Of a DNA stretch of 10,814 nt, positions 1 through 6,847 are shown piece after piece. The first letter of the stretch is position 1; the number at the start of each line of letters is the position of its first letter. Source of the stretch: JBBTRP01 sp038065125 (GTDB lineage: Bacteria; Patescibacteriota; Patescibacteriia; JACQRZ01); assembly GCA_038065125.1 (NCBI GenBank), contig JBBTRP010000022.1, forward strand, positions 1-10,814, given 5' to 3'. A program made the translations under genes and the position numbers. The notes under the pieces are model-generated. The model worked only from the letters and a program-made list of their open reading frames with translations, ran no database searches and was not told the DNA's origin.

Positions 1-4
1 TCAT

Positions 5-44
5 TACAAAAATAGAAGAGCTCGCGGTTGGTGCGCGCGAGCTC
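5..44 (-). terminator. Intrinsic terminator of the 63-671 gene
   Basis: A perfect 9-bp inverted repeat (18-26 pairing with 36-44, arms GAGCTCGCG and CGCGAGCTC, 9-base loop) lies 18 bases beyond the stop codon of the minus-strand gene. On that strand it is followed by TTCTATTTTTG, a U-rich tail. Stem, loop and tail fit a Rho-independent terminator. The plus-strand side has no T-run, so it is oriented for the minus strand. Confidence 0.8.
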
Positions 45-62
45 AGGTGTTGAATGCTCCTC

Positions 63-671
63 CTAGGTGATGCCGGCCGGCACCGCGAGCTGGGCTTTCT
101 TGAGCCCGTTCCCGCTCGCCGGATCGGCGAAGCGCTTGATCGTCTCGATCGTCCAGTCTTTGGGAAGCTGCCGACGGATTTGGTCCGCGGCCTCGACCAT
201 TGCGCTCAGGGTGCAGAACAGAGAGTCCTTGTCCTCTTGAAAGATCGCTCGGTCAAGCATCTCCGGCTTGTCGCCGAGAGATTTAACGCGACTCCGCACC
301 TCCATGATCTTGGAGACGATCCTCGTCTCGACCGCCTCGGACACACCAACTAACACATGCTGAAGCGAATCGCAGAAGACCTGCGTCTCGTCACTGAGGG
401 TGCTGGACAGATGCCCAGACAACCGCTTCAGGACGCGACCCATATAGCCCATGGCGCGCTCGAATCGCATGAGGGCACGGCGGCAGTGATCGAGAAGCGC
501 TCCGCCGCACTTATTTGCTCTGAAGAAGTCGATACTGCCTCGTAGCAGCATGACCTCGCTGAAGAGCTGATAGAGTCGGTCGGTCGCCATTCGCAGGTCG
601 GCGATGTTCTCGATGTAGATCCCCTCGGGATTCTCTTCGGTGGCGTTACGTCGCTTAGCCCGTGACCCCAT
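63..671 (-). CDS. Unrecognised helical protein, 202 aa
   Basis: I do not recognise the family. The protein is almost entirely predicted helix, rich in Arg, Lys, Glu and Leu, with no signal peptide or membrane segment, so it is probably a cytoplasmic helical bundle. The first 15 residues are basic and likely disordered (MGSRAKRRN). Residues 20-190 hold amphipathic helices separated by short breaks. Four Cys (C55, C63, C100, C153) are scattered and form no metal motif. Reality as a gene is well supported: AAGGGGGA lies about 8 bases before the ATG and a strong terminator follows the stop. It stands alone, downstream of pilB on the same strand and separated from it by 173 bases. Longer readings of the other frames here look like shadows. 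Function unknown. Confidence 0.7.
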   Translation of the reverse strand: MGSRAKRRNATEENPEGIYIENIADLRMATDRLYQLFSEVMLLRGSIDFFRANKCGGALLDHCRRALMRFERAMGYMGRVLKRLSGHLSSTLSDETQVFCDSLQHVLVGVSEAVETRIVSKIMEVRSRVKSLGDKPEMLDRAIFQEDKDSLFCTLSAMVEAADQIRRQLPKDWTIETIKRFADPASGNGLKKAQLAVPAGIT

Positions 672-692
672 GGTTGGTCCCCCTTGTCAAAA

Positions 693-711
693 CCCCGCTT
701 GAAACACGGGG
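693..711 (-). promoter_or_regulatory. GC hairpin with short T-run in the leader of the 63-671 gene
   Basis: On the minus strand CCCCG and CGGGG (5 bp, 9-base loop) form a hairpin followed by TTTTGAC and then the AAGGGGGA ribosome binding site. Placed just before the start codon, it could act as a small attenuator or translational control hairpin. It could also be chance in a 173-base spacer. No ligand-binding RNA family is recognised. Confidence 0.3.
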
Positions 712-782
712 AGTGTGCAGTCAGCTGAAGACTCGTCCCCACAAAACGCGTCTTCCCTCTTCCTGTGATCTGATTCGTCCCA

Positions 783-810
783 GAAAAAAAGAAAACGCCT
801 TCACCGAAAG
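783..810 (-). terminator. Weak candidate terminator after pilB
   Basis: On the minus strand, 35 bases after the pilB stop, CTTTC-GGT-GAAGG can form a 5-bp stem (one G-U pair, 3-base loop) followed by CGTTTTCTTTTTTTC. The T-rich tail is good but the stem is weak, so this is only a candidate. The rest of the 672-844 spacer holds the leader hairpin and a possible promoter, and no gene that I can support. Confidence 0.4.
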
Positions 811-812
811 AC

Positions 813-841
813 ACCTTACCCAACGGCTACAATAAAATCAA
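813..841 (-). promoter_or_regulatory. Possible sigma-70 promoter for the 63-671 gene
   Basis: TTGATT (836-841) and TAAGGT (813-818), separated by 17 bases on the minus strand, resemble -35 and -10 boxes. The -10 is poor. The candidate pilB terminator lies immediately downstream, which argues against a strong promoter here. Low confidence. Confidence 0.2.
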
Positions 842-844
842 GCG

Positions 845-2572
845 TCAAGTGATCACCCGCATAACCTCGCCGATTGTCGTCGCGCCATTGAGAACTTTGA
901 GGAGCCCATCCTCAAAAAGCGTAAGCATGCCTTTTGCCTCTGCGGCTTTCTGGATCACGCTTTCCGGCTTATCTTTGAGAATTAAATCGCGCACCTCATC
1001 ATCGACCGTGAGAATCTCAAAAACACCGACGCGCCCCAGCATTCCCTTGCCGTGGCATTTTGCGCATCCCACCCCCCGAAAAAATCGAATGTCGTCATAC
1101 GTCTTATAGCTGAGCAGATCGAATTTTTTGAGCTTCTCCAAAGAGCGGGTGATGTGCGTGTCCTTCTCAAGGCCCGCGATGATCTTTTTGTCGACCGGGT
1201 AGCTCTCTCGGCAGGAAGGGCACAAGCCTTTTACCAGCCGCTGGTTGATGACAATGTTCATGGTCGGCGCCAGGAGATACGATCGGATGTCCATATTTTT
1301 GAGACGCGTGATCGCGCCCACTGCCGTGTTTGAGTGCAATGTTGAAAGGACGATGTGCCCGGTCAATGCGGACTGGATGGTGATGCCCGCAGTCTCCCCG
1401 TCGCGGATCTCGCCCACCATCACAACATTGGGGTCCTGCCGCAAAAGCGCGCGCAAGCCGCTTGCAAAGGTGAATCCGTTCTCTGCGTCCACCTGCGCCT
1501 GATTAACATGCATGATACTGTACTCGACCGGATCCTCGATGGTCGCGATACTCACGCCCTCGACGTTGAGTGATTTGAGAAGCGTATACAGCGTCGACGA
1601 CTTTCCCGATCCTGTCGGTCCGGTGACCAGGATCATTCCGTAGGGTTTTTTGATTTCTTTCTTCACGGTCCGAATCGAACCATCCATAAAGCCAAGATCA
1701 GAAAGACTCGTCTTTTGGTGAGACTCGTTCAGGACGCGCGCGCAAATCTTTTCCCCGTAATACGTCGGCATCACTGAGATACGAAACGAAATGATCTCGT
1801 CAAAGACGCCGTGGGAGAAACGTCCGTCGCGCGTCTGATGATGCGCATCCGTCGAGAGTCCGGACTCCAGCTTGATCCGCGCGATAATCGAGTCGATCAT
1901 CGGCCTCGGAAGCGCGAACTCATCACGCAAAAATCCATCAACCCGCAGTTTGACCACGCCGCCGTCGCGCACGTGCTCGATGTGCACATCAGACGGCTGA
2001 GTATAGTAGACGTACTCAATGAGCTTTTCAAAAAGCGACCGAACCTGCGCGGTCGTGTCATGCTGGAAAAAAAAACTCCGCGGATTCGTGTGCGGAATCA
2101 TCTGCTCGATAAGGGCCTTCATCTGGGCGGCAACACCCTTCTGGTAAAACTTTGCCGCAAACTGGAAGCTATTGAGCCCGCAGAAATGCACGTCAATGCC
2201 AAACCCGGATTTTTTCTCAAGCTGCTTGATCTGCGTGGTGTCGGTAGGATCCAGAAACGCGACTTTAAGGCGCTTCTTCTTGGTGTCGACTTCGAACGGG
2301 ATCGCTTTGTACTCGCCGACCATCTCGGTGTCAAACCGCGCAAGCGCGTCATCGGGAATATCGCGCGTCTTGAGGTTGACGTATTTTAATCCAAGAGCAT
2401 TGCCGACGAGCTCGTATAACAAATGCCCCGCGATGACATCGCGTTCTTTGAGAATATCCTCGATCGGCACGCCCAGGCGGATAGAATTTTTCACCGCATC
2501 AGCCCAGGTCTCCTCGTCGATCATCCCGGCATCCAGGAGGATCTTTTTTAGTGTGTCATTCGAGACGAACAT
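845..2572 (-). CDS. pilB: Type IV pilus assembly ATPase PilB (GspE/PulE family)
   Basis: Hexameric cytoplasmic ATPase that powers pilus extension at the inner-membrane platform (PilC/PilM-type partners, not in this window). Residues 1-150 form the N-terminal MshEN/T2SSE_N-type region, and about 170-280 the N2 domain (PSDVHIEH, LRVDGFL, SFRISVMPT). The ATPase core follows. Walker A GPTGSGKS is at 318-325 with K324, the Asp box IEDPVE at 345-350, Walker B VVMVGEIRD at 383-391, and the His box TLHSN at 411-415. Two CxxC pairs (C451/C454, C503/C506) form the zinc site typical of GspE/PilB and absent from most retraction ATPases (PilT). The length of 575 aa is normal for PilB. The ATG has no clear Shine-Dalgarno site. 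It lies 37 bases downstream of the receiver gene, so co-transcription is likely. In this lineage such pili are thought to serve attachment, motility or DNA uptake. Confidence 0.95.
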   Translation of the reverse strand: MFVSNDTLKKILLDAGMIDEETWADAVKNSIRLGVPIEDILKERDVIAGHLLYELVGNALGLKYVNLKTRDIPDDALARFDTEMVGEYKAIPFEVDTKKKRLKVAFLDPTDTTQIKQLEKKSGFGIDVHFCGLNSFQFAAKFYQKGVAAQMKALIEQMIPHTNPRSFFFQHDTTAQVRSLFEKLIEYVYYTQPSDVHIEHVRDGGVVKLRVDGFLRDEFALPRPMIDSIIARIKLESGLSTDAHHQTRDGRFSHGVFDEIISFRISVMPTYYGEKICARVLNESHQKTSLSDLGFMDGSIRTVKKEIKKPYGMILVTGPTGSGKSSTLYTLLKSLNVEGVSIATIEDPVEYSIMHVNQAQVDAENGFTFASGLRALLRQDPNVVMVGEIRDGETAGITIQSALTGHIVLSTLHSNTAVGAITRLKNMDIRSYLLAPTMNIVINQRLVKGLCPSCRESYPVDKKIIAGLEKDTHITRSLEKLKKFDLLSYKTYDDIRFFRGVGCAKCHGKGMLGRVGVFEILTVDDEVRDLILKDKPESVIQKAAEAKGMLTLFEDGLLKVLNGATTIGEVMRVIT

Positions 2573-2609
2573 GCATGGTGTGTTGCCCCAAAAAAATTGA
2601 TTGCGCTTG

Positions 2610-2993
2610 TTATTCTTCCAGTATCGCTTTTACTTTTGAAACGATCGCGCTCATTTCCAAATCGACTTTGACAAAGTAATCAATCGCGCCGAGTTTTTTC
2701 GCCTGGTCTATATCCGACTGCTGGCCGAGATTGGAGAGAACGATCACGCGAATGTCTTTTGTCTTCGGATCCTTCTTGATCGCCTCGAGCACTTCAAACC
2801 CATTTTTCTTGGGCATAATGATATCCAAAAGTACCAGGTCGGGAATGGTCTCCTTGATCACCTTCTCACCCTCTTCGCCGTTTGCTCCGGTCACGACCGT
2901 GATGTTTTTCTCCTTCGAAAGGCTTGACGCGAGGTATTTACGCAGCATCGTGTCGTCCTCGACCACGGCAATTGTGTATTTTTTCTCTGTCAT
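2610..2993 (-). CDS. Single-domain response regulator (CheY-like receiver)
   Basis: 127-aa stand-alone receiver domain with no output domain. The acidic pocket is E12-D13-D14 and the phospho-acceptor is D57, in LLDIIMP. The conserved Ser/Thr is S87 (VIVLSN) and the conserved Lys is K109 (YFVK), so the phosphorylation chemistry looks intact. Such proteins act by protein-protein contact, like CheY or PilG/PilH. Its place just upstream of pilB suggests control of pilus extension. The histidine kinase at 8892-10565 is a possible but unproven phosphodonor. The start ATG is 10 bases from a good -10 box and lacks a Shine-Dalgarno site, which points to a leaderless or nearly leaderless mRNA. Confidence 0.95.
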   Translation of the reverse strand: MTEKKYTIAVVEDDTMLRKYLASSLSKEKNITVVTGANGEEGEKVIKETIPDLVLLDIIMPKKNGFEVLEAIKKDPKTKDIRVIVLSNLGQQSDIDQAKKLGAIDYFVKVDLEMSAIVSKVKAILEE

Positions 2994-3002
2994 ATAGGAT
3001 TT

Positions 3003-3031
3003 AGTATACGAAATATCTATGGAAGAATCAA
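3003..3031 (-). promoter_or_regulatory. Sigma-70-like promoter for receiver-pilB
   Basis: On the minus strand TTGATT (3026-3031) and TATACT (3003-3008) are spaced by exactly 17 bases. Transcription would start at about 2995-2997, only 2-4 bases before the receiver ATG at 2993. The -35 box lies inside the first codons of the divergent plus-strand gene, so the two genes share a very compact control region. Confidence 0.65.
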
Positions 3032-3456
3032 CTGGTAAAAATATTTTTTTGAATTATTCAACCTGCATCACCTACGCGCCCCGTGTGGATGAGGTTGACC
3101 CGTTTGCGTGCCCGCTCATGTCGGAACACACCTGGGCGCGGATCGAAACAATTCCGCCGCTCCCGGGACCGGATCCGTTTGAGTACGCGCGTATCCTGGC
3201 CAAGCGATTCACGGAACAGACCGTGTGCATTCTCGTGCCTGGCCGCGCGTTCGACCGAATGGGAACACGAAAGGGCCGCGGCGGCGGATGGTACGACCGA
3301 TTTCTTTCTGCAGTTCCGCGCGACTGGCTGCGCGTTGGTGTCTGCGACACCGCGCACCTCTCGGACATGACGCTTGAAAAAAAGCCGCATGACGAACCTA
3401 TGGATGCTCTTCTGATTCACGCAAATTCAGCCTGGGAACTCCTCCCTATTAAATAG
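3019..3456 (+). CDS. Short 5-formyltetrahydrofolate cyclo-ligase-like protein
   Basis: Resembles the C-terminal two thirds of the 5-formyl-THF cyclo-ligase (MTHFS/YgfA) family, which uses ATP to turn 5-formyl-THF into 5,10-methenyl-THF. The family signature is clear: VPGRAFDRMGTRKG (73-86), then GGGWYDRFL (88-96), then PHDEPMD (123-129) near the end. It is 145 aa, against about 180-200 for typical members. The missing part is the N-terminus, where known members carry basic residues that contact ATP. A stop codon (TAG, 2995-2997) lies in frame just upstream and no earlier start exists, so the gene is truncated, a divergent short form, or has lost the activity. There is no Shine-Dalgarno site. 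It is the only intact gene on the plus strand here, divergent from the receiver gene and convergent with the lipoprotein gene. A relic of a related C-terminus occurs at 7344-7464. Confidence 0.75.
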   Translation: MEESTGKNIFLNYSTCITYAPRVDEVDPFACPLMSEHTWARIETIPPLPGPDPFEYARILAKRFTEQTVCILVPGRAFDRMGTRKGRGGGWYDRFLSAVPRDWLRVGVCDTAHLSDMTLEKKPHDEPMDALLIHANSAWELLPIK

Positions 3457-3491
3457 AAGAGCCCTGCCAGCGATATTTCGCCGTGGGCTCT
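3446..3491 (-). terminator. Terminator of the lipoprotein gene
   Basis: A 7-bp inverted repeat (AGAGCCC 3458-3464 with GGGCTCT 3485-3491) encloses a second 4-bp hairpin (GCGA 3470-3473 with TCGC 3478-3481). On the minus strand it is followed by TTCTATTTAATAG. It lies 17 bases past the stop of the 3509-4630 gene. The T-tract overlaps the end of the convergent cyclo-ligase gene. The plus-strand side has no T-run. The tail TTCTATT is the same as in the terminator at 5-44. Confidence 0.75.
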
Positions 3492-3508
3492 ATCGAGATG
3501 CGATCGTC

Positions 3509-4630
3509 CTACTGCCGGACGGTTGGCGCGATCTTTTTCGCGGCCATTCGCGCGAGTCGCCCGAGGACCTGCCGGGCATCTCGCTCGCTTTCGATATCGA
3601 TCGAGGTTTGCACGTAGACCTTGCCGCCCTCCTCGAAGACCAGATCGCTTGGCTCCACGAGATAGGAGCTCCCGATCGCGTCCTTCGGCGCTTCGCCGGT
3701 GATCCGCGACCCAACACCGACCGAACCGGATGCCGTGCCCCGATAAACATACGGAAGCGGCGTCTCCATGCCGCTGTGCCTGATCTTGAGCGTGTCGATA
3801 CCGATGCCGTCGAACAGCCGTCTGGCGAGCCATTCACGAGCGTACTTCTGTACGCACGGAGTAGTTGCCCGCGATGGGAAGGCGAGCTCCGTGAGTTTTG
3901 AGATATGCTGTTCGTACAGGGTCTCGGTGAGAAGGTCTGCGTCGAGATCCCTGATGTCGATGATGTCGCCGACCAATGGCGATCTCCGTCGTACCGTCAT
4001 CCGGATGTCCTTGGGATTCGGATAGTACACCAGGAAAATGGAAAGAATCCCGTCGCCCATCCGGGGATACTGCTTCACGATTTCCACGGTTCCCTCTTTG
4101 TTGATCGCCGAGAAAACCTCCCGTGCCGCTTCCACCGCCGCGTCCTTCAGCGCGCCTATGTATGTCCGCTTAAAGGACGAGCGATACCCTTCGGGGATCT
4201 CCGATTCGATGGTGATCGTCGGATTATTCGCCGTGAGGAACGCGAGATTAAGCTTGGGAACGATACTTCCCGAGGCAATCTCTTCAGGAGGGGGCTGGCT
4301 GCGTGCTTCTTTCTGATTCGCGGGCATACTCCGATGGAGCATCCAGAGCGACGACGTTGCAGTCGATGAGAGCGCTTGGGCGCGGGTGAGACCCACTTCG
4401 GCGAATTCGGCGTCGTTTGCCGACGCGATGAGACTTGACAGCGGCAGGTCTTGGTACGTCAGTTTTCTGCCGTCGAGAGTGTACGCGTATCTGACGAGAT
4501 CGGGCATGGCCGTCGGTGTCGGCGACGGGCTTGTCAACAATGGGGGTGGCGAGGGCTCCGCACACCCGCCTGCGAACGCGATCACGAGAGAGCCGATGAG
4601 GATGACGAGGAAAAAGAACGGACGAACCAT
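3509..4630 (-). CDS. Unrecognised lipoprotein, 373 aa
   Basis: A secreted, probably membrane-anchored lipoprotein of no family that I recognise. Residues 1-22 form a signal peptide (MVRP, then a run of hydrophobic residues) ending in the lipobox-like AGGC with C23 as the predicted lipidated residue. A Pro/Ser/Thr-rich linker follows (24-43). The mature domain mixes helices (about 155-175, 225-245) with strands. A Gly/Ser-rich stretch (TASGSVGVGSRITG) lies in the last third, and a strand plus a basic helix (ESERDARQVLGRLARM) close the protein. The start is well fixed by an AAGGAGGAT ribosome binding site 7 bases before the ATG, one of the best in the window. It is monocistronic, with its own promoter and terminator, and shows no operon link to the hydrolase genes. 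Confidence 0.8.
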   Translation of the reverse strand: MVRPFFFLVILIGSLVIAFAGGCAEPSPPPLLTSPSPTPTAMPDLVRYAYTLDGRKLTYQDLPLSSLIASANDAEFAEVGLTRAQALSSTATSSLWMLHRSMPANQKEARSQPPPEEIASGSIVPKLNLAFLTANNPTITIESEIPEGYRSSFKRTYIGALKDAAVEAAREVFSAINKEGTVEIVKQYPRMGDGILSIFLVYYPNPKDIRMTVRRRSPLVGDIIDIRDLDADLLTETLYEQHISKLTELAFPSRATTPCVQKYAREWLARRLFDGIGIDTLKIRHSGMETPLPYVYRGTASGSVGVGSRITGEAPKDAIGSSYLVEPSDLVFEEGGKVYVQTSIDIESERDARQVLGRLARMAAKKIAPTVRQ

Positions 4631-4636
4631 GACTTA

Positions 4637-4710
4637 TCCTCCTTTCAATGAGGAATGGTGACTGTGCCGGGTATCAGTTTCAATTAATACTTTTTTCGCG
4701 ATTGTGTCAA
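4637..4710 (-). promoter_or_regulatory. Promoter and Shine-Dalgarno site of the lipoprotein gene
   Basis: On the minus strand a perfect -35 box TTGACA (4705-4710) is followed by an AT-rich -10 region. TTAATT (4682-4687) gives a 17-base spacer, and TATTAA (4684-4689) gives 15. The AGGAGG ribosome binding site is at 4638-4643, 7 bases before the ATG. The untranslated leader would be about 45 bases. Confidence 0.6.
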
Positions 4711-4738
4711 CCCGCTAAAACCCAGGAATGACAATTAT

Positions 4739-4764
4739 GCCAAGCTCTTCTCGCCTTGGATCGC
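4739..4764 (-). repeat. Kinase 3'-end repeat, copy 1
   Basis: 26 bases differing at one position from the last codons of the histidine kinase (8896-8921). On the minus strand it encodes VAIQGEKSLA followed by TAA, although here no kinase gene precedes it. It lies 25 bases beyond the stop of the transglycosylase fusion. The core contains an imperfect inverted repeat (CCAAG and CTTGG, 10-base spacer). There is no T-run, so it is not an obvious terminator. Confidence 0.75.
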
Positions 4765-4789
4765 CACCCAGGGGAGTAAGCGGAATACG

Positions 4790-6475
4790 TCATATGCGCT
4801 CCCGTTCGACAAATTGCCGGAATTCAGGATTCCAAAGGAAAACTCTTTCCTTGCGTCTGTGTGCGACCGTAATCTGCCGTGAGTCTGCACTCGAATTCCC
4901 CTCAATTCGGTTCTCCTCGCACAGCATATCGGCAATGCCGCTCAGACGCAGATCGGAAATCCCGTCGCCATTCAGATCGCGGTAGTCGCTTTTCAATGCG
5001 CCGTCTTTGAATACTTCGCCACACTCATCATAACCATACCGTTCAAGATTCTCCGGATTTTTTGCGCCGTCGACGTGAGCATCAACTGCGCCTCGCGCCA
5101 GCAGAAGTAATCGAGCGGACGTTTCTCCGATTTCATACAAATACAGCGCACCATTCCCGACGTGTGTTTGTCCGTATACCTCAAGGACCGGCCGCTCAAA
5201 TCCTTTTAACTTCAAAAATTCGGCTTTCAAAATTGACTGCTCATCCGGCTCTCGATCAATGGTGATCAATGTAACGCCATTGCTTTCTTTTTTGCCAACT
5301 CGAAGACTCTCCCACCAGTCCTTGCGCCACTCGACAATAGCATAAAAAAATAAAGGAGTTGCAGCGCCATATCTGACGTCAATATCTTCGATTTGCATGC
5401 GCAGATCTTCGTTCATCGAATACGCAATCGCCTCCTTAATTGGGGCCGCGCTTCCTTGATGCGATAGCATAAAAAATGGAATAAAAAAAATACTGACTGA
5501 CCAAAGAAGGATACTGCTATTCTTCTCTTTTTTTATTCCCTTCTTATATATACTCCATACGTTCTCGGCGTAGTCTTTTCTCGGCGGACCATATCGTTCC
5601 ACTGCCTCGCGCCACGATCTCCACTCTCGCCTCCTTCCATTGTTTACATATGCTTTATGATACAGCCAGCGCACTCCCCAGTTGACGCTTTCCTCGACAG
5701 TCGTTACCTTCGCATTCGCATATTTTAATTGTTGCTTTTTACCGTCATCAATCCAATATTCTTTCAGCTCTCCGCGCAGTGTTCGTATCGATGGATCTCC
5801 GGGATTGCCGTCCTGCATGACATTAAAGCCTGTTCCCGGATAGTATCCTACCCTGCCTTCCTGATAGATCATCGCCTTCACGAGATTCGGATCGAGTGGT
5901 TCATCGGGCGGAAAAATATCATCACAAAACTCCTTGTTCCATTCAGCGACGACCTTCCGAATGAGCGGATCGTACCGATTGTAATCCTCTTTTCCCTTAA
6001 CTCCTCGGTAGGAGTAGGATTTCAGTTCCCTCCATTTTTCCCACCATTCGATGCTTTTGTCTTTAAAAAGAGAAGAGCCTTTCTTCCCTTGGGCGACGCT
6101 GGCCTCAATGACAATCTCAAACCGCGCTCCTTTCTTCGTCAGGAACCCGCGGGATTCCCGCACCTCGATGGTGGAAACTGAATGCTGTGGAAACGGTGCA
6201 GATGGATTAATCTTGAATACGATCTTGAGATTCTCCGTGTCCGGGAAAAGAATATCGCGCTCGGTTACGCGGATTGTTGCCGGGATCGCGAGAGTCTTTT
6301 CGCCAAGGACCGTTTTTCCGATCTCCAGATTTGGCTTTACGCTCGCGCCGGTTTTTAATTTCGTCTCGAACTTCGTCATGGCACCAAAAACCTCGATCTC
6401 AACACAAACATCATTGCCGATCGACCTGCCTGTATATCGAATCTCTGCAAGTTTGAGAACGATGGTTTTGGGCAT
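4790..6475 (-). CDS. Lytic-transglycosylase-like effector fused to a signal-anchored extracytoplasmic domain
   Basis: 561 aa with three parts. Residues 1-127 match, without gaps, the N-terminus of the SleB-like protein at 8019-8885 (shared LAEIRYTG, VEIEVFGA, RVTERDILFPDTENL, RESRGFLTKK). This part is predicted beta-rich. Residues about 165-312 look like a lysozyme/transglycosylase fold: DPNLVKAMIYQEGRVG with candidate catalytic E206, then NVMQ (218-221), then a late AVERYGPP...YAENVW helix. Residues 318-343 are basic then hydrophobic and end in GSAA, like a signal peptide in mid-protein. The remainder (345-561) would be outside the membrane and contains DLNGDGISD (500-508), an EF-hand-like calcium loop. 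The ATG at 6475 is chosen over a TTG at 6499 because it aligns with the paralogue's start and shares CTGT-ATG with it. The A7 run at the junction makes a frameshift fusion possible. There is no N-terminal signal peptide. Confidence 0.75.
   Translation of the reverse strand: MPKTIVLKLAEIRYTGRSIGNDVCVEIEVFGAMTKFETKLKTGASVKPNLEIGKTVLGEKTLAIPATIRVTERDILFPDTENLKIVFKINPSAPFPQHSVSTIEVRESRGFLTKKGARFEIVIEASVAQGKKGSSLFKDKSIEWWEKWRELKSYSYRGVKGKEDYNRYDPLIRKVVAEWNKEFCDDIFPPDEPLDPNLVKAMIYQEGRVGYYPGTGFNVMQDGNPGDPSIRTLRGELKEYWIDDGKKQQLKYANAKVTTVEESVNWGVRWLYHKAYVNNGRRREWRSWREAVERYGPPRKDYAENVWSIYKKGIKKEKNSSILLWSVSIFFIPFFMLSHQGSAAPIKEAIAYSMNEDLRMQIEDIDVRYGAATPLFFYAIVEWRKDWWESLRVGKKESNGVTLITIDREPDEQSILKAEFLKLKGFERPVLEVYGQTHVGNGALYLYEIGETSARLLLLARGAVDAHVDGAKNPENLERYGYDECGEVFKDGALKSDYRDLNGDGISDLRLSGIADMLCEENRIEGNSSADSRQITVAHRRKERVFLWNPEFRQFVERERI
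5528..5534 (-). other. A7 run at the effector/signal-peptide junction
   Basis: Seven adenines on the minus strand encode Lys-Lys just before the internal signal peptide of the 4790-6475 gene. A -1 slip, or one extra A, gives AGA GAA GAA TAG and ends the protein at 5517-5519, right after the transglycosylase domain. The paralogous locus has separate effector and partner genes at the equivalent point. The run may be a slippage site, an indel that fused two genes, or a base-count error. Confidence 0.55.
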
Positions 6476-6499
6476 ACAGTAAAAATTTTTGAAGTTCAA

Positions 6500-6847
6500 C
6501 TACTCGTCCTCGGTCGACTGAATCATTTCCTTGATTTCTCTTTCTAAAAAAGGGACATCGTTTTTAATCGCGTTCCAGACCAGATCCGTATCAACGCCGA
6601 AGTATTCATGAATGATAACATCTCGCATGCCGGCGATTTCTTTCCATGGAACGTGGAGATAGGTAGCTTTCAACTCCACCGGCAAATATTTTATTGCCTC
6701 CCCGATGATCTCGATCTGACGCACGACAGCACTCTGTGTTTTTCTGTCTTTAAGAAAATCATCCTTTGACATCTGACCAACAAACGCCTCGATATCAGAA
6801 ATACTTTGTAGAATATCCTTAAGAAAAAACTCAACTTTTCTTTTCAT
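6500..6847 (-). CDS. hepT: HepT-like ribonuclease toxin
   Basis: HEPN-domain toxin of the MntA-HepT (formerly DUF86) toxin-antitoxin family; known members cut RNA. The protein is an all-helical 115 aa. The RX4HXY catalytic motif is intact as R75-DVII-H80-E-Y82. In characterised systems the Tyr is AMPylated by the MntA partner to switch the toxin off. The start at 6847 is preferred over an ATG at 6868 because AAAGGA sits 7 bases upstream and MKRKVEFFLKDILQSI matches the usual N-terminus. It overlaps the end of mntA by 17 bases, so the two are translationally coupled. The hydrolase effector begins 24 bases downstream, close enough for shared transcription. Confidence 0.9.
   Translation of the reverse strand: MKRKVEFFLKDILQSISDIEAFVGQMSKDDFLKDRKTQSAVVRQIEIIGEAIKYLPVELKATYLHVPWKEIAGMRDVIIHEYFGVDTDLVWNAIKNDVPFLEREIKEMIQSTEDE

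Noticed and set aside
428..823. 131-codon minus-strand frame overlapping the 63-671 gene
   Set aside because: The 63-671 frame has a strong ribosome binding site and a terminator. The overlapping frame starts without any such site and spans the leader hairpin.
1811..2389. 192-codon plus-strand reading frame inside pilB
   Set aside because: Antisense shadow of a clear PilB coding region; no start signals or recognisable motif.
6476..6499. TTG start at 6499 for the transglycosylase fusion
   Set aside because: The ATG at 6475 aligns exactly with the start of the paralogue and shares CTGT-ATG with it, so the eight extra residues are probably not translated.
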